DNA of 12,947 bases from JAATGA01 sp047605605 (GTDB lineage: Bacteria > Pseudomonadota > Alphaproteobacteria > Rhodobacterales > Rhodobacteraceae). Under the pieces are notes generated by a model, which was not told the DNA's origin, did no database searches, and saw only the letters and a list, made by a program, of their open reading frames with translations. Positions within the stretch are counted from its first letter, which is position 1. Every line of letters starts with the position of its first letter. The translations under genes were made by a program, and so were the position numbers. The DNA lies in NCBI GenBank assembly GCA_047605605.1, contig JASGFG010000094.1, forward strand, positions 1 to 12,947, written 5' to 3'. Shown piece by piece: positions 6,447 through 12,947 of this stretch.

Positions 6447-7952
6447 ATGAGGCACTGGAAACTGGCGGGTTCGACCGCCATGCTCGCCCTTATCGCCGGT
6501 GGCTCGGCCTGGGCGGATGTCACACCCGAGCAGGTGTGGCAGAACTGGCAGGAGATGTCGAAGTCCTACGGCCAGACGCTGACCGCCGCCAGCACCGAGC
6601 GGCAGGGCGATACGCTGGTCGTGCAGGGGCTGGAACTGCGCGCCGAACAGCCCGAGATCAAGGCTTCGGGCAAGATCGACAAGGTGAACTTCCGCGACAA
6701 GGGCGATGGCACGGTGGAAATCACCATGTCCGACAGCTATCCCCTGACGATTGAGTTCCTGAAGGAAGGCAAGCAGGAGGCGACGGCCCATCTTCAGGTA
6801 TCGGCGCCCGGCCTGATAATGACCGCCGCCGGAACCACCGATGAAACCAGCTATGACTTCAATGCGCCGAATGCCGCGGTGACGTTGCAATCCATCGACA
6901 GCGAGGATGCGGCCGCCAAGACCGCGACCTTCGACATGGCGATGACGGGGCTGAGCGGGAAGTATCTTGTCGGCCCCGGCACCGGCGAAGGCAAGATGGT
7001 GCAGTCCAGCGTCAGCGCCGACCAGCTTTCGCTTCAGGGCGGCGCGCAGGCCCCCGATGGGAAGTTCGCGCTGACCGCCACGGTTGCGCAGCTGAGCGGA
7101 TCGTCCTCGGGCAATTTCCTGGGTGCGGCGGCCATGGCCGATCCGGGCGCGGCGTTGCGGGCCGGGTTCGCGGTGGATGGCACCTTCTCCTATGGCGCGA
7201 CGAAGTTCGACATGGATGTCGAGGACAAGGGCAAGCCCGCCAAGATCGCAGGCAGTGCCACCGGCGGCGATTTCAACGTCGCGATGGACAAGGGCCGCCT
7301 GGTCTATGGCGGTGGCGGCAAGGGCGTGAACATGTCGATCACCAGCGCCGAGATCCCGTTCCCGATCAACGTCGCCTATTCCGAAGGGGCCTTCAACCTG
7401 CTGATGCCGGTCAGCAAGACCGATGCGCCCGCCGATTTCGCCTTTCTGACGAAACTGGTCGATCTGACCGTCTCGGAAGAGATCTGGGCGCTGATCGACC
7501 CCGGCAAGACCCTGCCGCGCGATCCGGCGACCGTGATCATCGACACCAAGGGCACCGCGACCCTTTCCGCCGACCTGATGGACGAGGCGGCGATGAAGGC
7601 CCTTGGCGATGCCCCTCCGGGCGAGTTGCATTCGCTGGACATCAACGCGCTTCAGGCCAGTATCGCCGGGGCCCAGCTGAACGGGACCGGCGCGCTGACC
7701 TTCGACAACAGCGACAAGGTGACCTTCGGCGGCGCGCCCGCGCCCACCGGCAAGGTGGATCTGAAGCTGACGGGCGGCAACGGCCTTCTGGACAAGCTTG
7801 TGGCGCTGGGCCTTGTGCCGCAGGATACGGCGATGCAGGTGCGGATGATGACCGCCATGTTCTCCAAGCCCGGCGCGGGCGCGGACGAGCTGACCTCGGA
7901 GATCGAGTTCAAGGACAAGGGGTTCTTCGTCAACGGCCAGCGGTTGCAGTAA
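6447..7952 (+). CDS. DUF2125 domain-containing secreted protein
   Basis: The product is a 501-residue protein that I assign, by memory of the family's style, to DUF2125, an uncharacterised alphaproteobacterial family. Residues 1-23 form a signal peptide (MRHWKL start, AMLALIAGG core, SAWA before DVTP), so the mature protein should be periplasmic or envelope-bound. The mature part opens with EQVWQNWQEMSKSYGQTL and then runs through many beta-strand-like repeats rich in Gly, Asp, Lys and Thr (for example SGKIDKVNFRDKGDGTVEITM). That pattern suggests an extended beta protein, perhaps lipid- or envelope-related (inference). The ATG at 6447 has AGGAG nine bases upstream; a TTG 21 bases earlier would spoil the signal peptide. 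The gene has its own upstream region and a hairpin terminator just after the stop, so it is probably monocistronic. Function unknown. Confidence 0.85.
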   Translation: MRHWKLAGSTAMLALIAGGSAWADVTPEQVWQNWQEMSKSYGQTLTAASTERQGDTLVVQGLELRAEQPEIKASGKIDKVNFRDKGDGTVEITMSDSYPLTIEFLKEGKQEATAHLQVSAPGLIMTAAGTTDETSYDFNAPNAAVTLQSIDSEDAAAKTATFDMAMTGLSGKYLVGPGTGEGKMVQSSVSADQLSLQGGAQAPDGKFALTATVAQLSGSSSGNFLGAAAMADPGAALRAGFAVDGTFSYGATKFDMDVEDKGKPAKIAGSATGGDFNVAMDKGRLVYGGGGKGVNMSITSAEIPFPINVAYSEGAFNLLMPVSKTDAPADFAFLTKLVDLTVSEEIWALIDPGKTLPRDPATVIIDTKGTATLSADLMDEAAMKALGDAPPGELHSLDINALQASIAGAQLNGTGALTFDNSDKVTFGGAPAPTGKVDLKLTGGNGLLDKLVALGLVPQDTAMQVRMMTAMFSKPGAGADELTSEIEFKDKGFFVNGQRLQ

Positions 7953-7974
7953 CCTCTGCGCCAGACCGGATCGG

Positions 7975-7998
7975 GGGCGGCGGTTTCCGCCGCCCTTT
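7975..7998 (+). terminator. Hairpin terminator after the DUF2125 gene
   Basis: A perfect 9-bp stem, GGGCGGCGG (7975-7983) and CCGCCGCCC (7987-7995), has a TTT loop and is followed by TTT CG CTT. It begins 22 bases after the DUF2125 stop. The T-tract is short, but the stem is very stable and the placement is right for an intrinsic terminator. Confidence 0.75.
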
Positions 7999-8017
7999 CG
8001 CTTGCCCCGGCGGACCC

Positions 8018-8039
8018 TTCCGGGCCATATGGGGCGGAA
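8018..8039. promoter_or_regulatory. Operator-like 22-bp dyad upstream of pmbA
   Basis: TTCCG, two bases, CCATATGG, two bases, CGGAA forms a near-perfect inverted repeat: 18 of 22 positions are symmetric and the four mismatches fall in two mirrored pairs. It is 22 bases before the pmbA ATG and just after the DUF2125 terminator. A weak TTGCCC at 8002-8007 with CATATG at 8026-8031 could be a promoter overlapping it. The symmetry suggests a dimeric repressor site; the factor is unknown. Confidence 0.4.
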
Positions 8040-8061
8040 TGATCCTGACGGAAAAGACCCC

Positions 8062-9405
8062 ATGACCGCATCGCTCGACACCCTGACGCACCGCCTGCTG
8101 GACGAGGCGAAAAAGGCCGGGGCCGAGGCGGCGGATGCCCTGGCTGTGCAGGGCGCCTCCATCGGGATCGACCTGCGCGACGGCAGGCTGGAACAGGCCG
8201 AACGGTCCGAGGCGATCGAGGTCGGCCTGCGCGTGCTGATCGGCGGGCGGCAGGCCTGCGTTTCGGCATCGGATGTGTCGGCGGCCACGCTGGCGCGGCT
8301 GGCCGAACGCGCCGTCGCCATGGCGCGCGAGGCGCCGGCCGATCCCTATGCCGGGCTGGCGGACCCCGGCCAGATCGCCCGCGGCTGGGACATCGCCGCG
8401 CTGGACCTGTGCGACCCGTCGCCCGAACCCCCCGCGGCCGCGCTGGAGGAGGATGCCCGCCGGGCCGAGGCTGCGGCGATGGCCGCCACCGGCATCCGCC
8501 AGGTCGAGGCCGCGGCCGGATACGGGCTGCGCCGGATGCATTTGGCGGCGACCAACGGTTTTTCGGGGGGCTATGCCCGCACCTCGCGCTCGGTTTCCGC
8601 GGTGGCCTTCGTGGGCGAGGGCACGGGGATGGAGCGGGACTATGCCGGCGAATCCCGCATCTATCAGTCCGACCTTCCCGCGCCCGAAGACGTGGGCCGT
8701 CTGGCCGCCGAACGCGCGCTGGCCCGGCTGGGCGCGGTCAAACCCGCGACCGGGCGCTATCCGGTGCTGTTCGACGAACGCATCGCCTCTTCGCTGATCG
8801 GGCATCTGCTGGGCGCGGCGAACGGCGCGGCGGTGGCGCGCGGCGCGTCCTGGCTGCGCGATGCGCTTGGACGCCAGGTGCTGCCCGCGGGCCTTTCGGT
8901 GATCGAGGAGCCGCACCGCCCGCGCATCGGCGGCTCGCGCCCCTTCGATGGCGAGGGGCTGCCGACCGCCCGGCGCGAGATCGTGAAGGACGGGGTGCTG
9001 ACCGGCTGGACGCTGGATCTGGCCACCGGGCGGCAGTTGGGGATGGCGTCCACCGCCAATGCCTCGCGCGGGACGACGGCGCCGCCTTCTCCTTCGGTGT
9101 CGAACATCGACCTGACGCCCGGCACGGCCAGCCGGGACGATCTGATCGGGCAGATGGGCACCGGGCTGCTGGTCACATCGCTGATCGGGTCGACCATTTC
9201 GGCCACCACGGGGGATTATTCGCGCGGCGCCTCGGGTTTCTGGGTGGAGGGCGGGCAGATCCGCCATCCGGTCAACGAATGCACCATCGCCGGGAACCTG
9301 CGCGATTTCCTGCTGCGGATCACGCCCGCGAACGATGCGCGGCCGCATCTGTCGATGCGGGTTCCCAGCCTTCTGGTCGAGGGGCTGACCCTTGCCGGCG
9401 CATGA
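8062..9405 (+). CDS. pmbA: TldD/PmbA family protein, PmbA (TldE) subunit
   Basis: The product is a 447-residue PmbA/TldE-type subunit. In E. coli, TldD and TldE form a heterodimeric metalloprotease that trims unfolded peptides, matures microcin B17 and degrades the CcdA antitoxin. The N-terminal domain (about 1-230) contains IGIDLRDGRLEQAERSEAIEVGLRVLIGGRQ, typical of the family. The C-terminal domain carries GRYPVLFDERIASSLIGHLLGAANG at 231-255, STANASRGT at 330-338 and GDYSRGASGFWVEGGQI at 384-400, followed by NECTIAGNL. No HExxxH zinc motif is present, which marks PmbA/TldE rather than TldD. The ATG at 8062 is preceded only by a weak GGAAAAG; an in-frame start 60 bases upstream would cross the dyad. 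tldD is not in this window, so its partner must be elsewhere. The gene overlaps the next one by 14 bases. Confidence 0.93.
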   Translation: MTASLDTLTHRLLDEAKKAGAEAADALAVQGASIGIDLRDGRLEQAERSEAIEVGLRVLIGGRQACVSASDVSAATLARLAERAVAMAREAPADPYAGLADPGQIARGWDIAALDLCDPSPEPPAAALEEDARRAEAAAMAATGIRQVEAAAGYGLRRMHLAATNGFSGGYARTSRSVSAVAFVGEGTGMERDYAGESRIYQSDLPAPEDVGRLAAERALARLGAVKPATGRYPVLFDERIASSLIGHLLGAANGAAVARGASWLRDALGRQVLPAGLSVIEEPHRPRIGGSRPFDGEGLPTARREIVKDGVLTGWTLDLATGRQLGMASTANASRGTTAPPSPSVSNIDLTPGTASRDDLIGQMGTGLLVTSLIGSTISATTGDYSRGASGFWVEGGQIRHPVNECTIAGNLRDFLLRITPANDARPHLSMRVPSLLVEGLTLAGA

Positions 9406-10165
9406 CCTCGCCCTGCTGACCGACGCCGCCCGCGCCGCGGGGGAAATCGCCCTGCGGTTCTGGAAGCAGACGCCCAAGGTCTGGGAAAAGGGCGCCGATG
9501 GCCCGGTGACCGAGGCCGACATCGCCGTGAACGAGATGCTGGCCGATACCCTGCGCGGCGCGCGTCCCGACTATGGCTGGCTGTCCGAGGAAACGCCGGA
9601 CGACCCCGCCCGCCTGTCGGCGGACCGGGTGTTCATCGTCGATCCCATCGACGGAACCCGCGCCTTCATCGCCGGAGAGGAGACATTCGCCCATTCCCTT
9701 GCCGTGGCCGAGGGCGGGCGGGTGACGGCGGCGGCGGTCTATCTTCCGGCGCTGGACCGGCTTTACACCGCCTGCCTGACCTGCCCGGCGATGCGCGACG
9801 GTGCCCCCATCGCCCCCAGCACCCGCGATCAGATCGACGGCGCCTCGGTTCTGCTGACGCAACCGGCGCTCGGGGCCGAGCTTTGGCCGGGGGGCGTGCC
9901 GCAGGTCAGGCGTGCCTTCCGCGCCTCGCTGGCCTATCGCATGTGCCTGGTGGCCGAGGGCCGGCATGATGCGATGGTGACATTCCGCCCGACATGGGAA
10001 TGGGACGCCGCGGCCGGCAGCCTGATCTGCGCCCGCGCCGGGGCGGTGGTGACGGATCGCGACGGGGTGCCACTGGCCTTCAACCGGCCGGTGCCGCAGG
10101 TGCCGGGGCTGATCGTGGCGGGGGCAGGGATGCACGCGGGGCTGATGGCCCGTCGCCATGGCTGA
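9392..10165 (+). CDS. Inositol monophosphatase-family phosphatase, CysQ-like (3'(2'),5'-bisphosphate nucleotidase)
   Basis: The product is a 257-residue Mg-dependent, Li-sensitive phosphatase-family enzyme. The fold's metal motifs are complete: VTEAD at 39-43, WLSEE at 63-67 (Glu66), DPIDGTR at 84-90 (Asp84, Asp87) and WEWDAAAG at 202-209 (Asp205). The arginine after DPIDGT and the overall form resemble CysQ-type enzymes, which hydrolyse the sulfate-assimilation by-product 3'-phosphoadenosine 5'-phosphate. Inositol monophosphatase or histidinol phosphatase activity cannot be excluded. The start appears to be TTG at 9392: an in-frame stop lies two codons upstream, no ATG or GTG occurs before the conserved part, and GAGGGG sits seven bases before the TTG. 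The gene overlaps the pmbA end by 14 bases, so it is probably translated with it. I withhold a gene symbol because the substrate is uncertain. Confidence 0.87.
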   Translation: MPAHDLALLTDAARAAGEIALRFWKQTPKVWEKGADGPVTEADIAVNEMLADTLRGARPDYGWLSEETPDDPARLSADRVFIVDPIDGTRAFIAGEETFAHSLAVAEGGRVTAAAVYLPALDRLYTACLTCPAMRDGAPIAPSTRDQIDGASVLLTQPALGAELWPGGVPQVRRAFRASLAYRMCLVAEGRHDAMVTFRPTWEWDAAAGSLICARAGAVVTDRDGVPLAFNRPVPQVPGLIVAGAGMHAGLMARRHG

Positions 10166-10353
10166 TATCCCCCGCAGCCGACGCACCTTGGTGCGCCAGA
10201 AAACCGTCCTTCCCCCTTCGTCCTGGCGCAGATACCCTGCGGGCGGGTCTGGAGGGGTGCAAAACCCCTTCAGCGCCGGGGCCGCGCACATGCTTTCCTG
10301 ACATGCCGCGCCGTCGCGGCCCGCCGCGCCTGCCGCCCAGACCGAGGAAGAAG
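10166..10353 (+). other. 188-base leader before the DUF1491 gene with competing hairpins
   Basis: No gene is visible here. Three inverted repeats are present. CGCACC (10182-10187) pairs with GGTGCG (10190-10195). TGCGCCAG (10192-10199) pairs with CTGGCGCA (10223-10230). GGAGGGG (10251-10257) pairs with CCCCTTC (10265-10271), including one G-T pair, around TGCAAAA. The first two share bases 10192-10195 and cannot form together. None is followed by a T-tract. The layout could be a 5' regulatory leader or a processing site, but I recognise no known riboswitch. Confidence 0.35.
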
Positions 10354-10689
10354 ATGGAACCGCGCCTGACCACCGGCCTTTGGGTCTCTGCCTACCTGCA
10401 CCGGCTGGAGCAGGCGATGATCCCCGCCTATGTCACCGCGCGCGGCGACAAGACGGCCGGGGCGGTGGTGGTCAAGGTGGCGACGCTGGACGGCGCGGCC
10501 CGCGCCTGGGAACGCTCGGTCGACCTGATGACCGGCGGGCGACGGTGGGTCATCCTGGCCGAAGGCGAAGAGGGTGCGGTCGATGCGGTCCTGTCCCGCA
10601 GCCGGTCGCGCGACCCCGACCTGTGGGTGATCGAGCTGGAGGACCGGCAGGGCCGCACCCTGCTGGACGAACCGGGACTTGCCGATTGA
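10354..10689 (+). CDS. DUF1491 family protein
   Basis: The product is a 111-residue cytosolic protein of the alphaproteobacterial DUF1491 family; the length is typical. The conserved features are RLTTGLWVSAYLHRL at 4-18, VTARGDKTAGAVVVKV at 27-42, RSVDLMTGGRRWVILAEG at 54-71, and DPDLWVIELEDRQGRTLLDEPGLAD at the C-terminus. There is no signal peptide or membrane segment. Its biochemical role is unknown. The ATG at 10354 has GAGGA starting nine bases upstream; a frame open further upstream encodes only Arg/Gly-rich shadow sequence from the phosphatase gene and the leader. recO follows after 24 bases, so the two probably share a transcript. Confidence 0.9.
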   Translation: MEPRLTTGLWVSAYLHRLEQAMIPAYVTARGDKTAGAVVVKVATLDGAARAWERSVDLMTGGRRWVILAEGEEGAVDAVLSRSRSRDPDLWVIELEDRQGRTLLDEPGLAD

Positions 10690-10713
10690 CCCGCACCGGC
10701 CGATAGTCGCGCC

Positions 10714-11436
10714 ATGGAATGGCGGGACGAAGGGGCGCTGATCGCGGTTCGCCCGCATGGCGAAAGCAGCGCCATCATCGAGGTGTTCACCGCGGCCCAC
10801 GGGCGGCACGCGGGGGTGGTGCGGGGCGGCGCGTCGCGCCGGATGGCGCCGCTGTTGCAGCCGGGGGCGCAGCTTGATGTCACCTGGCGCGCGCGGCTCG
10901 ACGACCATATCGGCGCTTTCACGGTGGAACCCTTGCGGTCGCGCGCGGGCCTCATGCAGGACCGCAGGGCGCTGGCCGCGCTGACCTCGATCTGTGCGCT
11001 GCTGCACCTTGCTTTGCCCGAGCGCGAGGCCCATGCGGGTCTTTTCCGCGCCTCGGTCGGCCTTATGGACCTGCTGGGCGGCGCGGGGTGGGAGGCGGCC
11101 TATCTGCGGTGGGAACTGCTGCTGCTGGAGGAGGTCGGCTTTGGCCTGGACCTGACGCGCTGCGCCGTGACCGGCGCGCGCGAGGGGCTGGAATTCGTCA
11201 GCCCCCGCACCGGCCGCGCCGTCAGCCGGGCAGGGGCGGGGGACTGGGCCGACCGGCTGCTGCCGCTGCCGGCCTGCCTGATGGGGCAGGGCCCGTCCAG
11301 TCCCGCGGAACTGGCGCAGGGGCTGGCCCTGACCGGGCATTTCCTGGAACGCGAACTGGCAGGCGCGCTGCACGGCCGCCCCTTGCCCCCGGCGCGGCAG
11401 CGGCTGGCCGACCTGCTGGCGCGCGAGGAGCGGTGA
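10714..11436 (+). CDS. recO: DNA repair protein RecO
   Basis: The product is a 240-residue RecO, which with RecR loads RecA onto SSB-coated single-stranded DNA in gap repair and anneals complementary strands. The N-terminal OB-fold covers about residues 1-80 (MEWRDEGALIAVRPHGE, then GRHAGVVRGGASRRMAPLLQPG, a classic RecO segment). The helical C-terminal domain follows, with YLRWELLLLEEVGFGLDLTRCAVTG at 130-154 and FVSPRTGRAVS at 161-171. Only Cys150 remains where zinc-finger RecOs have CxxC pairs, so this version probably binds no zinc there. The ATG at 10714 is 24 bases from the DUF1491 stop and lacks a good Shine-Dalgarno, so it may depend on translation of the upstream gene. Confidence 0.95.
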   Translation: MEWRDEGALIAVRPHGESSAIIEVFTAAHGRHAGVVRGGASRRMAPLLQPGAQLDVTWRARLDDHIGAFTVEPLRSRAGLMQDRRALAALTSICALLHLALPEREAHAGLFRASVGLMDLLGGAGWEAAYLRWELLLLEEVGFGLDLTRCAVTGAREGLEFVSPRTGRAVSRAGAGDWADRLLPLPACLMGQGPSSPAELAQGLALTGHFLERELAGALHGRPLPPARQRLADLLAREER

Positions 11437-11676
11437 GCGGCGACTCGCGCGTGTCCAGCGACGCGATGCGTCCCGTCGCGGGCAGGGTCACGGACCGACA
11501 CCGAAAACTTGCCGCGCGTCGATGCCGAGGCGGATCACGGGCGGCGCTTGGACACCGCCCAGCCCAAGGCCTTTCGGCCAACTCAACCGCCCCATCCCAA
11601 CCGCGACGGGAAATGTCGCGGATAGCCCAGCAAACGGGCAACCGCGATGCGACCAAGGTGGGAAAACAGGCGTGCC
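11437..11676. other. 240-base gap between recO and the MFS gene
   Basis: No convincing gene is present on either strand. It contains small hairpins: GACGC-GAT-GCGTC at 11460-11472, and a perfect 7-bp dyad at 11601-11621 (CCGCGAC, seven bases, GTCGCGG). The second lies 55 bases upstream of the MFS ATG and could be an operator or a leader hairpin. I see no clear terminator for recO and no promoter with good boxes. Confidence 0.4.
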
Positions 11677-12947
11677 ATGACCTTGCGTTACATTCCCGTC
11701 CATCTCCGCTTTGCCGGAACGCCCAAGATCCAGCATTTCGCCCTGCTGGCCGGGCTGGAGGCGTCGGTGCGCGGCACGCTGGTTTCGGCCATGCCGCTGG
11801 TCGTCTATGAAACGCTGGGCAGCGCGGGCGCGACCAGCCGCACCTATTTCATCGTCGGCGTGTTGTCCTTCATCTGCGGGCTGATGGTGCCATGGGCCAC
11901 GCGGTTCCTGCCGCGCCGCTGGATGTATACGGCGGGGGCCAGCCTGTTCGTGGCGGGGATGGCGCTGTCGATCATCGGCACGCCGCTGTCGGTTTCGCTG
12001 GGGCTGATGTGCAATGCCGCGGCGACGGCGACGGTCTTCGTCTGCTTCAACGCCTATGTGCTGGACTATGTGCCGCGGGCCGAACTGGGGCGCGGGCAAT
12101 CCATGCAGATGCTTTACGCGGCCACCCCCTGGGCGGTCGGCCCGGTGCTGGGCGTCTGGCTGCGCGATCTCTGGCCGCCGCTGCCGTTTGTGGTGGCGGG
12201 CTGTTTCGCGCTGGCGCTGATCGCGGTGTTCTGGGTGCTGCGCCTGGGCAACGGCAAGCAGATCGCACGGGCGCGCGGGCCGGCCCCCAATCCGCTGGCC
12301 TATCTGGGCCGGTTCTTTCGCCAGCCCCGGCTGATCGCGGGCTGGATGTTCGCGGTGATCCGGTCCTGCGGGTGGTGGGTCTATGTCGTCTATCTGCCGA
12401 TCTTCTGCATCGAGGCGGGCCTGGGCGACAAGGTGGCCGGGGTGGCGCTGTCGGCGTCGAATGCCCTGCTGTTCATCACGCCCTGGATTCTGCGCCGCTG
12501 CCGGGCGGGCGGGGTCCGCTGGGCGGTACGCGGGGCGTTCTTTGCCGCTGCGGGCTGCTTTGCCCTTTCGGGTCTGGCGGCGGGGATTCCCTGGCTCACC
12601 GTTGCCGCGATGATGGCGGGGTCGTTCTTTCTGGTCACGCTGGACGTGGTGGGCGGCCTGCCCTTCCTGATGGCCGTCAAGCCGTCAGAGCGGACCGAGA
12701 TGTCGGCCGTCTATTCCAGCTTTCGCGACGTGTCGGGGATCGCCACGCCGGGGGTGGCCTGGCTGGTGCTGCTGGTCGCGCCGCTGCCTGCGGTCTTTGT
12801 GGTCTGCGGCGTGGCGCTGGCCGGGGCGGCGACGGTGGCGGCGCGGCTGCACCCCCGGCTGGGCGAGCCGCGCCCGTCGCGCGGGGGACGTGTGGCGGCC
12901 GGTGGGGGGGGGCGCGACAGGGCGCTCTCAACGGCTATTCGGCGGCC
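11677..12947 (+). CDS. MFS transporter, 3' end cut by the window edge
   Basis: The visible 423 codons encode a polytopic inner-membrane protein with about 12 hydrophobic segments. Six lie at roughly residues 20-188. A central basic loop at 190-218 separates them from about six more at 219-388. This 6+6 layout is that of a major facilitator permease. The loop after segment 2 has FLPRRWMY where MFS proteins carry their basic motif. No residue pattern lets me name the substrate. The ATG at 11677 has a modest AGG six bases upstream; an in-frame ATG at 11647 would add ten polar residues (MRPRWENRRA) and is the main alternative. After the last helix the frame is Arg/Gly-rich and crosses nine consecutive G at 12904-12912, then stays open to the window end, so the C-terminus is uncertain. 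Confidence 0.8.
   Translation, partial: MTLRYIPVHLRFAGTPKIQHFALLAGLEASVRGTLVSAMPLVVYETLGSAGATSRTYFIVGVLSFICGLMVPWATRFLPRRWMYTAGASLFVAGMALSIIGTPLSVSLGLMCNAAATATVFVCFNAYVLDYVPRAELGRGQSMQMLYAATPWAVGPVLGVWLRDLWPPLPFVVAGCFALALIAVFWVLRLGNGKQIARARGPAPNPLAYLGRFFRQPRLIAGWMFAVIRSCGWWVYVVYLPIFCIEAGLGDKVAGVALSASNALLFITPWILRRCRAGGVRWAVRGAFFAAAGCFALSGLAAGIPWLTVAAMMAGSFFLVTLDVVGGLPFLMAVKPSERTEMSAVYSSFRDVSGIATPGVAWLVLLVAPLPAVFVVCGVALAGAATVAARLHPRLGEPRPSRGGRVAAGGGGRDRALSTAIRR
12904..12912 (+). repeat. Run of nine G near the MFS 3' end
   Basis: A T at 12903 is followed by nine G. It lies in frame in the MFS gene, about 28 codons past the last hydrophobic segment. Such runs slip in replication and are error-prone in sequencing, so the reading frame beyond this point is less reliable. 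Confidence 0.8.

Noticed and set aside
6420..8321. Minus-strand open frame of 633 codons opposite the DUF2125 gene
   Set aside because: Arg/Gly/His-rich composition with no domain; it crosses a terminator and the pmbA start. It is a shadow of the real plus-strand gene.
7930..9522. Minus-strand open frame of 530 codons opposite pmbA
   Set aside because: Low-complexity Arg/Gly/Ala/Pro composition and complete overlap with a clear PmbA coding region.
11222..11656. Minus-strand frame of 144 codons covering the recO-MFS gap
   Set aside because: Most of it is antisense to recO, the composition is Arg/Ala/Pro-rich and no motif or ribosome site supports it.
12935..12947. Possible 3' end of a minus-strand gene (reads A-A-E-stop)
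   Set aside because: Only three codons plus a stop are inside the window, too little to call a gene; the MFS frame is also open here.
1..12947. Search for tRNA, rRNA, CRISPR repeats, transposases, toxin-antitoxin or phage genes
   Set aside because: No cloverleaf-like segment, regularly spaced repeat, transposase motif or small paired toxin/antitoxin gene was visible on either strand.

Overview
The window looks like ordinary chromosome from a high-GC alphaproteobacterium, most likely Rhodobacteraceae and probably close to Paracoccus. This rests on the gene content (DUF2125, DUF1491, a RecO lacking the zinc-finger cysteines, a 160-residue RppH), the gene order, the very strong G/C third-position bias and the many 4-base stop/start overlaps. 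The genus is an inference from protein style, not from a search. I see no mobile element, CRISPR array, tRNA, rRNA, phage gene or defence system. All recognisable genes are housekeeping or conserved-family genes.

The left half is transcribed leftward. After a fragment of a small membrane protein (4-267, plus strand) that ends tail-to-tail with rppH, the minus strand carries, in transcription order: an SDR oxidoreductase (6322-5582); a short crotonase-family gene coupled to it by an ATGA overlap (5585-4971); a 69-bp array of three back-to-back palindromes (4885-4953); and then the gpmI-envC-ctpA-rppH cluster (4807-272). gpmI and envC also overlap by ATGA, and envC and ctpA are 7 bases apart. 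gpmI is glycolytic. EnvC and CtpA both act in the periplasm, as activator of cell-wall amidases and as processing protease. RppH starts mRNA decay by trimming 5' ends.

The right half is transcribed rightward from a divergent intergenic region (6323-6446). It holds a secreted DUF2125 protein ending in a clear hairpin terminator (7975-7998). This is followed by pmbA (TldE-type protease subunit), an inositol-monophosphatase/CysQ-type phosphatase starting on TTG inside the end of pmbA, a 188-base leader with several hairpins, a DUF1491 protein, recO, a 240-base gap and an MFS transporter that runs off the right edge.

Most worth a second look: the triple palindrome array, whose three members share the same off-centre TTTGAA core but have unrelated arms; the crotonase homologue that lacks both catalytic glutamates and the usual C-terminal part; a 22-bp operator-like dyad upstream of pmbA; the structured leader before DUF1491; and a run of nine G in the 3' part of the MFS gene. 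I found no convincing sign of a wholly new multi-gene system, and these findings are candidate regulatory or repeat elements and atypical family members.
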